Below, piece after piece: positions 41,847 to 52,145 of a stretch of 64,000 bases of DNA; within the stretch, counting starts at the first letter, position 1, and each line of letters begins with the position of its first letter. The stretch spans positions 3,199,001 to 3,263,000 of the forward strand of contig NZ_CP069127.1 in assembly GCF_016811915.1 (NCBI RefSeq). The letters run 5' to 3'. This DNA is from Brevibacillus choshinensis. Lineage in GTDB: Bacteria; Bacillota; Bacilli; Brevibacillales; Brevibacillaceae. Position numbers and translations under genes: made by a program. The notes below the pieces were generated by a model. It ran no database searches and was not told where the DNA came from. It worked only from the letters and a program-made list of their open reading frames with translations.

Positions 41847-43143
41847 AACGGTTCACCCCATGTTTTGAGTCTGTCGTTTGCCCAGATGCGAAACGAGACG
41901 GAGAAAAATGGCCAATCAATTCTCTGATCCGCAGCGGGATTTCCTTGTCGGCATGCTCTGCGGCAATCATCCTGGAAAGCAGCTTTCCCATAACTGCCGA
42001 CATGCCGTAACCGTGTCCGTTATACCCTCCGGAAACATACAGATTGGTATACTCTGTAATCGCTCCGAACAGCGGAAAGTGATCGGGTGTGATCTCCACC
42101 GTTCCGGCAAATGAGCGGATCAGGTGCTTCGTATGGTATTCAGGAAACAGCTCGACAAACCTGGTAGACAGCAGCTTGATTGCTTTTGCCGTGTTCGTTA
42201 CATCAAAGCTCGTCACTTCCCAAGGACCGCCGCCGCCGTACAAAATATTGCCGGTATGCGTCTGTCGTAAATAGAGTCCGTTTCCCGATACGAATGGATC
42301 CATTCGTCTCTGCTCCAGAATTTCCGTTACCATGATTTGCGATCTGCGCGGAATGATCGGCAGATGAAGCTGAAGAAGTTTTCCCGCAAATTGCGTCCAA
42401 GGCCCCGTACAGAGGATGAACGTGTCTGCAGTGAGTCCCCCGTGTTCGGTTTGCGCGGCGGTAATCATCCCGCCCCTCACGGTAAAATCCTTTACTTCAC
42501 AGTGGCTGATAAACTTCACACCGCGCTGTGTCAGCCATTCGATCATGCTTGCAATGGTCGTAAATGGGTAACTCTGGCCATCGATCGGGCTGAACAACGC
42601 TCCTCTGTTTTGCGGATGGATATCCGGGAGCAATTTGATTACCTGGTCCGGTTCAAGGAACATGGTCTCCAATCCGGCGATTCGGTATAATTCATGCGCT
42701 TTGCCCAGCTTTTCCACTTCCACATCATTCATTGCCACCATTGCATGTCCCGAGCGGATGAACCGAGTATCGATCCCAACCTCTGATAACTGCTCCCATA
42801 AGTCCATGGAAACCCTGACAAAGGGAACCTCCTCCAATTCACGCCCGAGAGCGAGCACCCCACCGCCATTTCTGCCAGAAGCAGCAGCACCAAAAGATTT
42901 GCTTTCTACCACGGTCACTTGGTAGCCTTCCTGATAAAGGAAGAATGCGGTCATGATGCCGACCAGACCACCGCCCACGATCAACACCCTGTGAGCACGC
43001 GAAGATCTGCTTGTACGATCCAATGCTCCAAAGATATAGTCATGCAACGTATGGTATACCTGGTTCATTTTATACGCTGTTTCAGTTGTCGTCGTTTCTA
43101 CATTCAAAGAGAGCAGCGTTAAGCGGTCAACGTTTTTATCCAT
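41839..43143 (-). CDS. DAO-type FAD-dependent amine oxidoreductase (HcnC/OoxB-like)
   Basis: The 434-residue protein of the D-amino acid oxidase superfamily has FAD motif RVLIVGGGLVGIMTAFFL, then SGRNGGGVL and the C-terminal YVSGGYNGHGYGMS. A roughly 50-residue N-terminal stretch before the FAD motif is longer than usual. The ATG at 43143 is preferred because GAGGAG precedes it. With the three iron-sulfur/FAD subunits it would form a membrane-free dehydrogenase oxidising the C-N bond of a secondary amine such as an opine, sarcosine or an imino acid. The substrate itself is not determined. Confidence 0.88.
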   Translation of the reverse strand: MDKNVDRLTLLSLNVETTTTETAYKMNQVYHTLHDYIFGALDRTSRSSRAHRVLIVGGGLVGIMTAFFLYQEGYQVTVVESKSFGAAASGRNGGGVLALGRELEEVPFVRVSMDLWEQLSEVGIDTRFIRSGHAMVAMNDVEVEKLGKAHELYRIAGLETMFLEPDQVIKLLPDIHPQNRGALFSPIDGQSYPFTTIASMIEWLTQRGVKFISHCEVKDFTVRGGMITAAQTEHGGLTADTFILCTGPWTQFAGKLLQLHLPIIPRRSQIMVTEILEQRRMDPFVSGNGLYLRQTHTGNILYGGGGPWEVTSFDVTNTAKAIKLLSTRFVELFPEYHTKHLIRSFAGTVEITPDHFPLFGAITEYTNLYVSGGYNGHGYGMSAVMGKLLSRMIAAEHADKEIPLRIRELIGHFSPSRFASGQTTDSKHGVNRYG

Positions 43144-43154
43144 TGGAAAACTCC

Positions 43155-44609
43155 TCAAAAATTGGTATAAATCGTTTTCCATTCGGTCATGCAATCAAAA
43201 GCGTGATGAGACACTTCACGATGACCGTTTCCGGACATTTTCACGCCTCCAAATGCCATCCCCGTTTCGGCATTCGAAGTTCCATTATTGATGTAAACAA
43301 GCCCGGCTTCCAATTCTCGCGAAGCCCGATTGGCATAGTGCAGGCTATTCGTATAAATCGATGTGGACAGTCCGTATTCCGTATCGTTATTTACCTCGAT
43401 CGCTTCCTCAAAATGCTCAACCGAAATGATTGCCAGTACGGGACCGAAGATTTCTTCTCGTGCAATGCGATGGTCTCTTCTGACATTCGTAACCACAGTA
43501 GGTGCATAATAGAAGCCTCCTTGATAAGCGGCTTCCTTCAAAGCAAAACCGCCTGTCAACAAGCGACCGCCTTCTTGTTTGGCAATCTCTACATAGGTCT
43601 CTACTGTTTTTAACTGCGAAGCATTTGCTAGGGGACCGATGTCGATGCCTGTTTCCAAGCCGTTACCTACTTTTAGCTTTTCAGTCAGTGCGACGATCCG
43701 TTGTTCCAATTCCTCACGAACCGATTCCACGACAATTACCCGACTGGCTGCTGTACAGCGCTGACCGGTTGTCGTAAATGCCGCTTTCACGATGCCTGCA
43801 GCTGCCTGATCCAAATCGGCGTCTTCCATAACAATTACGGCGTTTTTCCCGCCAAGTTCAAGCGAGATTCGCTTCAGCGTACGAGCGCCGATTTCCGCCA
43901 GATGGATGCCTACTTCCGTTGAACCGGTAAATGCGATTACTTTTACATCCTTGTGCTGGGCCAGCGCGTTTCCCACTTTGCTGCCGGTGCCGAGGATGAG
44001 ATTCAGTACGCCATCAGGCAAGCCCGCGGATTCAAATATTTCCGTAAACAGCTTTGCTGATAAAGCAACATCTGACGCCGGCTTCCAGACGATTGTATTT
44101 CCGGCTACAAGCGCAGCAAAAATCTTATAGGCTGCCAGCGCGATAGGAAAGTTCCACGGAGTGATGCAAGCTACCACACCTAACGGTTCCCGTACTGTCA
44201 TAGCCATACGATCCTGGGAGCCGGTCGGGATGGTTTCACCGAACATTCTTCTCCCTTCTCCTGCCATGTATTTGCAGGAAGCGATCGTCGCGTCTACTTC
44301 ACCTAGCGATTCCGCATACACCTTTCCCATTTCCAGCGTCATCATTTTTGCGATATGTTCTTTTCGTTGCAGCAATATTTCTGCTACCTTCCACAAATAG
44401 TCTGCACGCTCTGGAACAGGCCTTTTTTTCCATGCCTGGTACGCTTCGTTTGCAGCCTGTACGGCTTGTGTCACATCCAGCTCTTTGGACATGACACACG
44501 TCCCGACCATTTCTCCAGTCGCCGGGTTTCTACTTGTAAAGCTCTCAGCGTTATCGGCGGACTTCCAAACGCCATCAATAAAATTCGTCGCCAACTGTAC
44601 GTCTGCCAT
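43155..44609 (-). CDS. Aldehyde dehydrogenase family protein
   Basis: The 484-residue NAD(P)-dependent aldehyde dehydrogenase has ITPWNFPIALA, FTGSTEVG, the catalytic Glu in LELGGKNAVIV and Cys in TTGQRCTAASRV. Start ATG at 44609 with AAGGTG upstream. It is next to the DAO-type dehydrogenase, which would release an aldehyde or oxo-acid on cleaving a secondary amine. Oxidation of that aldehyde is a natural role. Confidence 0.93.
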   Translation of the reverse strand: MADVQLATNFIDGVWKSADNAESFTSRNPATGEMVGTCVMSKELDVTQAVQAANEAYQAWKKRPVPERADYLWKVAEILLQRKEHIAKMMTLEMGKVYAESLGEVDATIASCKYMAGEGRRMFGETIPTGSQDRMAMTVREPLGVVACITPWNFPIALAAYKIFAALVAGNTIVWKPASDVALSAKLFTEIFESAGLPDGVLNLILGTGSKVGNALAQHKDVKVIAFTGSTEVGIHLAEIGARTLKRISLELGGKNAVIVMEDADLDQAAAGIVKAAFTTTGQRCTAASRVIVVESVREELEQRIVALTEKLKVGNGLETGIDIGPLANASQLKTVETYVEIAKQEGGRLLTGGFALKEAAYQGGFYYAPTVVTNVRRDHRIAREEIFGPVLAIISVEHFEEAIEVNNDTEYGLSTSIYTNSLHYANRASRELEAGLVYINNGTSNAETGMAFGGVKMSGNGHREVSHHAFDCMTEWKTIYTNF

Positions 44610-44636
44610 TTTTCGCACCTTGCCTTTCCCGTCGCC

Positions 44637-45383
44637 TTAATTAACAAGCCGTAAGAACCCTTTTAATCTTTCGCTTTTGGGATTGGAGAGAACCACTTTG
44701 GGATCACCCTGCTCCTCAATCATCCCGTTGTGCATATAAATCACCCGATCAGCGACATCGCGGGCAAAACCCATTTCGTGGGTAACGACAACCATGGTCA
44801 TCCCTTCATTGGCCAGTTGCTTCATGACATTCAGGACCTCTCCGACCAATTCCGGATCAAGCGCAGAAGTCGGTTCATCAAACAGCATGATTTTCGGATT
44901 CATCGCTAGCGCCCTGGCGATTGCCACCCTTTGCTGCTGACCTCCGGAAAGCTTTTTGGGATAGACATTCTGCTTCTCTAGCAAGCCCACTTTTTCCAGT
45001 AGGACGAGTGCCTCTTTTTTGACATCCTCTTTTTTTCTGTGAAGCACTTGAATGGGCGCTTCCATGACATTTTCCAAAACAGTCATATGCGGGAAAAGAT
45101 TAAACTGCTGAAAAACCATTCCAACTTCTCGCCTGATTTGATTGATGTGTTTGACTGATTCATCCAGTACGATGTTGTCTATGATGATCTTCCCAGCTGT
45201 GATCGTCTCCAAGCGGTTCAGACAACGAAGCAACGTACTCTTCCCCGATCCACTAGCGCCAATCAACGAGACCACTTCGCCTTTGTGAATGGTGATGTCA
45301 ACGCCTTTCAACACTTCCAAATCTCCGAAGCTTTTATGCAAGTTATGGATTTTAATAATTGGCTCTGCCGTTTCTGTTTTCAT
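44637..45383 (-). CDS. Polar amino acid ABC transporter ATPase
   Basis: The 248-residue GlnQ/HisP-type ATPase has Walker [16 protein letters not shown], signature [15 protein letters not shown], Walker [21 protein letters not shown] and H-loop [13 protein letters not shown]. Start ATG at 45383 with GGAGGTG upstream. It completes the SBP-permease-ATPase set of a second importer in the cluster. Confidence 0.94.
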   Translation of the reverse strand: MKTETAEPIIKIHNLHKSFGDLEVLKGVDITIHKGEVVSLIGASGSGKSTLLRCLNRLETITAGKIIIDNIVLDESVKHINQIRREVGMVFQQFNLFPHMTVLENVMEAPIQVLHRKKEDVKKEALVLLEKVGLLEKQNVYPKKLSGGQQQRVAIARALAMNPKIMLFDEPTSALDPELVGEVLNVMKQLANEGMTMVVVTHEMGFARDVADRVIYMHNGMIEEQGDPKVVLSNPKSERLKGFLRLVN

Positions 45384-45410
45384 CGCTGCCACCTCCATAC
45401 TCTATTCCTC

Positions 45411-46067
45411 CTAGTGATCGCTTACAGAAAGGCGATATTCAATCTTCTTGAGAATGAAAGAAAAAATGGTCGTCAAAAACAAATACAGCAGGGCAGCCGT
45501 AATGTAAAACTCGATAAACGCGTAGTTGGTCGCAGCAAAGCGCTGGGAGACCATCATCAGCTCAGAAACGGTCACAAGAGACGCAAGCGAAGAGTCTTTC
45601 AGCATACTGATGGCTTGATTGCCAAGGGCCGGGATGCTTACCCGAATGGCCTGCGGCAAGATGATTCGCTTCATAATCGTCGCGTAACCCATGCCTAAAG
45701 ACTGCGCCGCCTCTGTCTGCCCTTTGGGAATGGAAAGCATTCCACCGCGGTAGATCTCGGCAATATAGGCACCTGAGTTAATTCCCAAGGCAATCACGCC
45801 CGCAGTAAAAGGTCCCAGTTCAATCCCCACTTGCGGGAGACCAAAATACACGAGGAACAGCTGTACCAGCATAGGTGTGCCGCGAATGACCCAGATATAA
45901 AAATCGGCTATCCAGACGAGTGGCTTTACTTTGGATATTTTCATCAGAGCAGCGATTAATCCGAGCAGCAGCCCAAGTATGATAGATACAATTGACAATT
46001 CTAATGTCACCAGAGCTGCCTGCAGCAGGAAGGGTATGAAGTCAGATACGAGTGTGAAATCTAGCAT
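45411..46067 (-). CDS. Polar amino acid ABC transporter permease
   Basis: The 218-residue HisM/GlnP-type permease has five membrane segments, with the EAA motif EAAQSLGMGYATIMKRIILPQ. It lies 12 bp after the substrate-binding gene. With a single permease gene it probably works as a homodimer. Confidence 0.94.
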   Translation of the reverse strand: MLDFTLVSDFIPFLLQAALVTLELSIVSIILGLLLGLIAALMKISKVKPLVWIADFYIWVIRGTPMLVQLFLVYFGLPQVGIELGPFTAGVIALGINSGAYIAEIYRGGMLSIPKGQTEAAQSLGMGYATIMKRIILPQAIRVSIPALGNQAISMLKDSSLASLVTVSELMMVSQRFAATNYAFIEFYITAALLYLFLTTIFSFILKKIEYRLSVSDH

Positions 46068-46079
46068 GACAACTCTCCC

Positions 46080-46895
46080 TTACCGAATGTCTTGATCAAA
46101 CCATTTTTTACTTATTTGTTCGTAGGTGCCATCACTAAGCATTGCTTCTAAATGCTTGTTCAGTTCTACTCTCAGTGCTTCCTCATTCTTGTTCAAGGCG
46201 ATGCCCGCAGCATCCTTGAGTAATGGATCACCAATCGGCTTGAATGGATAGTTCTTTTCTTTAATGATCCGGGCGCCTACCCCACGGTCTGTAATTACCC
46301 CTTCTACCCGGCCGTTCGCCATGTCTTGAAAGCTCAGCATGTCATTTTTGTAGGTAACCAGCTCGGCACCCAGCTCATTTGCTTTCTTCTCAAAGGTTGT
46401 CCCCATGGCAGTGCCGATTTTTCTTCCTTTAATATCTGTCGAACTGGCGATGGCGGAAGATTCCGGAATGAAGAGCTGAGCGCCCGTATGATAGTAAGGA
46501 TCCGTAAAATCTACTTTCTTTTTCCGCTCCTCTGTTATCGCCATGCTGGAGAGAATGATATCGTACTTTTTCGAGAGCAGTCCGGCAATGATGCTATCCC
46601 AGGGAGTTGCAATATAGTTAGGCTTTACTCCCATGCGTTTGGCAAGCTCATTCGTAATATCCACATCAAAGCCTTCCAGCTCGTTTTTGTCGTTGTAGAA
46701 ATTAAACGGAGGGTACGCCCCTTCAATGCCGATATTGATCGTTCCAGAGGACTTGATCTTCCCCAGTGCTCCTGCGGTTTCAGCTTCACTCGACTTCGAT
46801 GCTTCAGTGGTGCCTGTTTCCTTGCCGCCGCAAGCAGACAGAAGCAGTGTAAAAAGGGCAAATACCAACCCGACAATCATTCTCTTTTTGTTCAT
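46080..46895 (-). CDS. Polar amino acid ABC transporter substrate-binding lipoprotein
   Basis: The 271-residue SBP_bac_3 lipoprotein has lipobox LLSAC (Cys22), then GTINIGIEGAYPPFNF, LEGFDVDITNELAKRMG and the DRGVGARIIKE region near the C terminus. It would capture an amino acid-like ligand for the adjacent permease and ATPase. Confidence 0.93.
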   Translation of the reverse strand: MNKKRMIVGLVFALFTLLLSACGGKETGTTEASKSSEAETAGALGKIKSSGTINIGIEGAYPPFNFYNDKNELEGFDVDITNELAKRMGVKPNYIATPWDSIIAGLLSKKYDIILSSMAITEERKKKVDFTDPYYHTGAQLFIPESSAIASSTDIKGRKIGTAMGTTFEKKANELGAELVTYKNDMLSFQDMANGRVEGVITDRGVGARIIKEKNYPFKPIGDPLLKDAAGIALNKNEEALRVELNKHLEAMLSDGTYEQISKKWFDQDIR

Positions 46896-46918
46896 CAGAT
46901 ATCGTCCCCCTAATGGTT

Positions 46919-48226
46919 TTATACGGTAGCTGCTTTTACAATCGCTGTTTCCAAAATGGTTAAGCCTTTATCCAGGTCCTCTTCCGCAATATTCAGCGGC
47001 AGCATGAGACGTATCGTTTGCCCGTATACTCCGCAGCTTGTGACCAACAGCTTGTTTTTCAGCGCCTCTTCACGAATTGCTGCAACAAGCTTGGTTCCGG
47101 GATTTCCATTTTCATCTTGGAATTCAACCCCGATCATCAGCCCTGTGCCGCGAATCTGGGCGACTGAGGTAAGATGGCCAATCTCTTGCTTTAGCCGCTC
47201 TACAATTTGATTGCCTAGCGCAGCCGATCTTTCAACGAGCTGTTCTCGTTCAATGACATGAATACTCGCAAGTGCTGCCGCACAAGAGATTGGGTTACCT
47301 CCAAACGTCGATCCATGTCCGGCTACCGGCCATTTTTCGTGCAGCTCCCTATTGGCAACGATCGCTCCGAGAGGCATACCGGCGGATAGCGCTTTGGCCA
47401 GGACCAGAATGTCCGGCGTCACCTCGGCGTGTTCTGCAGCAAACATCTTTCCTGTTCGGCCAAATCCTGTTTGAACTTCATCAAAAACGAGCAAAATCCC
47501 ATGTTTCTCCGTGATTCTGCGCAATTGATGCAGAAAAGCAGCTGGTGCGGGTACATAACCACCCTCTCCCATAAAGGGTTCTATAATGATCGCTGCTACC
47601 TGAGCAGGATCCACTTGAAGCTCGAATAACTTTTGCAATCGATCAAGCGAATAGGCAGCCGCTTCTTGTTCACTCATGCCCTTACCCAGCTGAAGCGCAT
47701 ATGGATAGGGAATGTGGTAGACACCACCCATGAGTGGTTCATAGTGCTTTTTGTACTTGGCGCTGGAAGCTGTCAGTGTCGTGGCTCCAATCGTTCGGCC
47801 GTGAAATGAGCCTTCAAAGGCAATGAGTGCCGGCCGGCCTGTAGCCGCTCTGGCCAATTTGATGGCACCATCAATCGCCTCAGCCCCCGAATTGCTGAAG
47901 AAGACGGTATCCAGATCACCTGGTGTAATCTCTGCAAGCTTTTCCGCCAAATTGACAACGCTTTCATAGTAACCGTAATTCAGCCCGAGATGGATCAGAG
48001 AACTTGCCTGATCTTGAATAGCCTTGACCACTTCCGGATGCGTGTGTCCCAGTGCATTGACTGCTACCCCGGAAACAAAATCGATATACTCCACATCATC
48101 GACTGTCCAAAATTTTGCCCCGTGCGCGTTCTTAACCACGAGGTTCGTAACCCGCGTCATTACCGGCGACAGGTGGCGAAGTGCTTTTTGTTGAAGCTCG
48201 CTCATACTTTTTGTGCTGTTCGTCAT
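46919..48226 (-). CDS. Class III aminotransferase, 4-aminobutyrate type
   Basis: The 435-residue PLP-dependent aminotransferase has FFSNSGAEAIDGAIKLAR, GSFHGRTIGATTLT, LLVFDEVQTGFGRTGKMFA and the PLP lysine in LVLAKALSAGMPLGAIV. It resembles GabT-like omega-aminotransferases, which move an amino group from a terminal amine to 2-oxoglutarate. It directly follows a second class III aminotransferase gene (3 bp gap). Two such enzymes suggest two amino groups or two successive amine substrates. Confidence 0.92.
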   Translation of the reverse strand: MTNSTKSMSELQQKALRHLSPVMTRVTNLVVKNAHGAKFWTVDDVEYIDFVSGVAVNALGHTHPEVVKAIQDQASSLIHLGLNYGYYESVVNLAEKLAEITPGDLDTVFFSNSGAEAIDGAIKLARAATGRPALIAFEGSFHGRTIGATTLTASSAKYKKHYEPLMGGVYHIPYPYALQLGKGMSEQEAAAYSLDRLQKLFELQVDPAQVAAIIIEPFMGEGGYVPAPAAFLHQLRRITEKHGILLVFDEVQTGFGRTGKMFAAEHAEVTPDILVLAKALSAGMPLGAIVANRELHEKWPVAGHGSTFGGNPISCAAALASIHVIEREQLVERSAALGNQIVERLKQEIGHLTSVAQIRGTGLMIGVEFQDENGNPGTKLVAAIREEALKNKLLVTSCGVYGQTIRLMLPLNIAEEDLDKGLTILETAIVKAATV

Positions 48227-48229
48227 GGT

Positions 48230-49612
48230 TCATTCCTCTTTCCCTATTAATTTGTGTACCTGCAACTCAAAAGCAGTAAGTGCCTGATCCAAAATGGCGA
48301 TAAGCTCATCGATTTCATCCCTAGTGATCGTAAGCGGAGGCCCGATCAACAAATGATCTCCATTCGTTCCATCGATTGTTCCAGATCCCGGATAGAATGT
48401 CGCTCCCCGCTTTATTGCCTCTTGATTTAACCGCTCGGCAGCTCCGAATGAAGGGGGAAACATCCGGTCCTGAGAACGGTCCATCAGCAGTTCAAAGCCG
48501 ATTAGCAAACCTTTTCCCCTGATTTGTCCCATACTGCTGTGCTTTTGCTGCAGCTCGCTCAAACGCTGAAACAGATAAACGCTTTGTTCTCTGCAATTGG
48601 AAAGCACATTCTCTCGCTGATAATAACGAACAGCAGCGAGGCCGGCAGCAACCGATACCGGATGACCGCTGAAAGTATAGCCGTGAATAAAGTGACCGTC
48701 TCCGTTTTCAATTAAGCTATCTACGATTCGATCAGAGACAATCATTCCTGCGAGGGGAGCATACCCTGCCGATACACCTTTGCCAAAGGTGATGATATCC
48801 GGTTGGATCCCAAACTGCTCGCTGGCAAAATCAGTGCCCGTTCGACCAAAACCGGTCATCACCTCATCGACAATGAAGACAATATCATTTTGATCGCAAA
48901 TCTCCCGCACTCGCTGCAGATAGCCGTCGGGCGGAACTACCGCCCCTTGTTGGCTGCCGACGATCGGCTCGCAGATAAAAGAAGAAATCGATTCAGGTCC
49001 AATCTCTTTGATGAGCCGCTCCAGCTCCTCCGCGCAAGGCAACAGCTTTTCTCTCTGGCAGATTTCCTCTGACCGTTTGTAGGGACAGCGATGGCAATAC
49101 GGTGAATGGATATGTTCGAATTTAGCCAAGGTCGCTGTATACGGTTTGCGCCTTTTACTATCGCCACCTGCGGATAATGATCCGAGCGTGTTGCCGTGGT
49201 AGCCCTGCCAGCGGCCGATGACCACATGCTTTTCCGGCTTGCCGCGATCTCGATGGTACTGACGCGCGAGCTTCATCGCGCTCTCGTTCGCTTCCGACCC
49301 ACCCGAGGTAAAATAAACCCTATTTAATGAAGGGGGAGCCATCTTCCCGATCTCCGCTGCCAATTCGTGCAGCACCTTTGTTTCAAAGCGCAGGGTATGA
49401 ACAAACCCCGCTTTTTTCGCCTGTTCTGCCATCGCTTCTGCAATTTCTGTCACCCCGTGCCCCAAATTGGCAGCAATTGCTCCAGAAGAGGCATCCAGAT
49501 AACGCTTTCCATGTTCGTCATACAGATAAACGCCCTCAGCATGGGTAATCACGGGGTACTGTTTGGAAAAATCACGGTGAAACACATAGTCTTTTGCCAC
49601 TACCCGTTCCAT
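48230..49612 (-). CDS. Class III aminotransferase
   Basis: The 460-residue aminotransferase has FTSGGSEANESAMKLARQY, GRWQGYHGNTLGSLS, IVDEVMTGFGRTGTDFA and the PLP lysine in TFGKGVSAGYAPLAGMI. It is more like the beta-alanine/omega-amino acid:pyruvate group than GabT. Its start overlaps the end of the thiolase gene by 13 bp. An insert with Cys residues (SPYCHRCPYKR, then QREKLLPC) between the PLP-binding motifs is seen in some family members. Confidence 0.9.
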   Translation of the reverse strand: MERVVAKDYVFHRDFSKQYPVITHAEGVYLYDEHGKRYLDASSGAIAANLGHGVTEIAEAMAEQAKKAGFVHTLRFETKVLHELAAEIGKMAPPSLNRVYFTSGGSEANESAMKLARQYHRDRGKPEKHVVIGRWQGYHGNTLGSLSAGGDSKRRKPYTATLAKFEHIHSPYCHRCPYKRSEEICQREKLLPCAEELERLIKEIGPESISSFICEPIVGSQQGAVVPPDGYLQRVREICDQNDIVFIVDEVMTGFGRTGTDFASEQFGIQPDIITFGKGVSAGYAPLAGMIVSDRIVDSLIENGDGHFIHGYTFSGHPVSVAAGLAAVRYYQRENVLSNCREQSVYLFQRLSELQQKHSSMGQIRGKGLLIGFELLMDRSQDRMFPPSFGAAERLNQEAIKRGATFYPGSGTIDGTNGDHLLIGPPLTITRDEIDELIAILDQALTAFELQVHKLIGKEE

Positions 49613-50790
49613 TTTTCAATCACCGTCGCAATTCCTTGGCCACCTGCGATACACAGAGTGGCCAATCCGTATTTGGCATCCTGTTTTTGCATTTCGTGCA
49701 CGAGGGTGACCATGATTCTGGCACCGGAGCAGCCTAACGGATGACCGAGGGCGATTGCTCCTCCATTGACGTTTACGTTGCTGCCTGAGATCCCCCACTC
49801 CTTGAGCACTGCCAGACTCTGTGCCGCAAAAGCTTCATTTAACTCGATCAATTGAACATCACTCAGATCCACACCGCAAAGCTGCAGTGCTTTTTTAGTT
49901 GCAGGCACGGGTCCGATCCCCATTTCTTTTGGGGATACCCCGGCCGAAGCAAACGATCGAATCTTCGCCATCGGGGTCAAGCCCAGAGACTTCGCTTTCT
50001 TCTCGCTCATCATCAGCAGCATCGCTGCTCCGTCATTCCTACCGGACGAGTTGCCCGCTGTAACGGTTCCATTCTTTCTAAATACGGGAGATAGCTCAGT
50101 CAGCTTTTGCAGACTCGTTTCTCTCGGGTGTTCATCGACAGCAAATAAACGAACGCTGTTTCTACCTTCCTTTACTTCGATCGGGACGATTTCGTCGTTG
50201 AACCTTTCCGATTCTATGGCACTTTTGGCTTTTGCTTGGCTCTGATACGAAAATTCATCCTGAGCCTGACGGGAAATTTCATATTTTTCAGCCAATATCT
50301 CGGCGGTTTCGCCCATCGTAAATGTTCCATATCGATCGACAGGCTGCGAACGGGGCTGGCTCTCTGTATTGGAATCGAACATCGTCATATTCCCCGGATT
50401 CAATCCAAATCTGTTTCCCACGAAATAATAGGGTGCCATCGACATGCTCTCCACACCTCCTGCCAACACAACCTCGGATTGGCCGGTCAAAATCGACGTA
50501 TAGGCATTCCAAACCGCTTGCATTCCTGAACCGCATTGGCGATGTACCGTATACCCAGGCACTGTTTCCGGAAATCCGGCCTTGAGTGCAGCCACTCTGG
50601 CAATATTGGGTGAATGGGCACTTTGCTTGGTCTGCCCCACAATCACTTCATCGACAATTTCCGGTCGAAAACCGGAATGTGAGAGGTTATTGTTCATGAC
50701 AATCCCTACCAACTCTTCCGGAGTAGTTTGAGCCAGAGCTCCTCCGTATTTCCCTATCGGTGTGCGTAATGCATTCACGATGACAACCAT
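49600..50790 (-). CDS. Thiolase family protein (acetyl-CoA C-acyltransferase)
   Basis: The 396-residue thiolase has the acylation Cys in [17 protein letters not shown], and the C-terminal [19 protein letters not shown] and [11 protein letters not shown] with the general-base His and second Cys. It cleaves a 3-oxoacyl-CoA with CoA to acetyl-CoA and a shorter acyl-CoA. Overlap by 16 bp with the CoA-transferase beta gene shows the two are made together, as in acetoacetate or 3-oxoadipate breakdown. Confidence 0.94.
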   Translation of the reverse strand: MVVIVNALRTPIGKYGGALAQTTPEELVGIVMNNNLSHSGFRPEIVDEVIVGQTKQSAHSPNIARVAALKAGFPETVPGYTVHRQCGSGMQAVWNAYTSILTGQSEVVLAGGVESMSMAPYYFVGNRFGLNPGNMTMFDSNTESQPRSQPVDRYGTFTMGETAEILAEKYEISRQAQDEFSYQSQAKAKSAIESERFNDEIVPIEVKEGRNSVRLFAVDEHPRETSLQKLTELSPVFRKNGTVTAGNSSGRNDGAAMLLMMSEKKAKSLGLTPMAKIRSFASAGVSPKEMGIGPVPATKKALQLCGVDLSDVQLIELNEAFAAQSLAVLKEWGISGSNVNVNGGAIALGHPLGCSGARIMVTLVHEMQKQDAKYGLATLCIAGGQGIATVIEKWNG

Positions 50791-51476
50791 TTATCCACCT
50801 CATGACCATGCGTATTGGTTAGATATTCACTCGTTTCTTCCTTTGCCAGCTGCACTTCAAAATGAGCTTCTGTCTTGCTCTTCACTTCTTCAAGGGTTAC
50901 ATGGGGGGCGAGTTCGGTCAGAACCAGAGTCCTGTCCCGGACCTCAAACACCGCTAACTCCGTAACAATCAGATCAACTCGGCGAATCGAGGTCAACGGG
51001 TACGTCGTTTGTTTTACCAGCTTTGGGCTACCTTCTTTCGTGGTATGCGTCGTAGCGACAATTACTTTTTTTGACCCTTCCAACAGATCCATCGCTCCTC
51101 CTACGCCAAGCACACTTTTTCCCGGAACGGCCCAGTTTGCTACTCGCCCCTGTTCATCCACCTGCAGAACACCCAAGATAGACACATCCACATGTCCTCC
51201 GCGAATCATCGCAAAAGACTCGGCACTGTCGAAATAGGAAGCGCCTCTTAAAACGGTGACTGGAAGCTTACCGGCATTCACCAGATCTTTGTCCACCTCA
51301 TCCGCAGTGGGGGCAGGACCCACGCCAAGGATTCCATTTTCCGAATGGATAAACACTTCGATCTTTTCTGGGAGGTATTCTACGACCAGGGTTGGGATTC
51401 CGATGCCGAGGTTTACGATATCCCCGTTCCGCAATTCCTTTGCAACCCGCGTTGCTATCAGCTCTTTCTCATTCAT
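50775..51476 (-). CDS. CoA-transferase subunit B (3-oxoacid type)
   Basis: The 233-residue beta subunit carries the catalytic Glu in IHSENGILGVGPAP and the GGAMDLLEG motif near the middle. It moves CoA from succinyl-CoA or acetyl-CoA to a 3-oxo acid. It overlaps both the alpha subunit gene (4 bp) and the thiolase gene (16 bp). Confidence 0.94.
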   Translation of the reverse strand: MNEKELIATRVAKELRNGDIVNLGIGIPTLVVEYLPEKIEVFIHSENGILGVGPAPTADEVDKDLVNAGKLPVTVLRGASYFDSAESFAMIRGGHVDVSILGVLQVDEQGRVANWAVPGKSVLGVGGAMDLLEGSKKVIVATTHTTKEGSPKLVKQTTYPLTSIRRVDLIVTELAVFEVRDRTLVLTELAPHVTLEEVKSKTEAHFEVQLAKEETSEYLTNTHGHEVDKWLSS

Positions 51477-52135
51477 GAGCGGTCATCTCCCTTCATCGTC
51501 ACATAGTTGATGAACAAGTGAGGCGTTACGATTTCCTCCGGGGACAGCTCTCCCACTTCAACGATTTCATCCACCTCGGCTATGACCATATCGGCAGCGG
51601 TGGCCATGATTGGATTAAAATTTCTAGCCGATTTTCTGTAAACGAGATTGCCCAGCTTATCGGCCTTATGCGCTTTGATAATCGCTACATCTGCACGAAG
51701 CGCTTCCTGAAAAAGGAACGATTTGCTCTGTATGACTTTCACTTCTTTTCGATCCTCTATTTGCGTCCCCACACCAGCAGGTACATAAAAGCCGCCGATT
51801 CCGGCTCCACCGGCGCGAATTGCTTCTGAAAGCGTCCCCTGCGGCATCAACTCGATCTCCAGTTCACCGCTCTGATTCGCTTTGACAACATCCGGATTAG
51901 ACGTAAAGTAAGAGCCGATTGCTTTTTTTACGCGTTTTTCCAATACGAGTTCGCCAAGCCCTTTTCCCGGCTCTCCCAAGTTGTTGCTGATTATCGTTAG
52001 ATTACGTATGGATGACTTGACCAACTCGGCAATGATGGCCAATGGACTTCCAACCAATCCGAATCCCCCTACCATCAGAGAGTTCCCATCCTTGATGAAA
52101 GCTGCTGCTTTTTTCACATCAATGAATTTCTCCAT
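51473..52135 (-). CDS. CoA-transferase subunit A (3-oxoacid type)
   Basis: The 220-residue alpha subunit begins MEKFIDVKKAAAFIKDG, then SLMVGGFGLVGSPLAII with the GGFG motif of the family. Start ATG at 52135 with TAGGAGGAAAC. A longer frame to 52174 would run through the hairpin just upstream and is rejected. With subunit B and the thiolase it forms the final acetyl-CoA producing step of the cluster. Confidence 0.93.
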   Translation of the reverse strand: MEKFIDVKKAAAFIKDGNSLMVGGFGLVGSPLAIIAELVKSSIRNLTIISNNLGEPGKGLGELVLEKRVKKAIGSYFTSNPDVVKANQSGELEIELMPQGTLSEAIRAGGAGIGGFYVPAGVGTQIEDRKEVKVIQSKSFLFQEALRADVAIIKAHKADKLGNLVYRKSARNFNPIMATAADMVIAEVDEIVEVGELSPEEIVTPHLFINYVTMKGDDRS

Positions 52136-52145
52136 GTTTCCTCCT

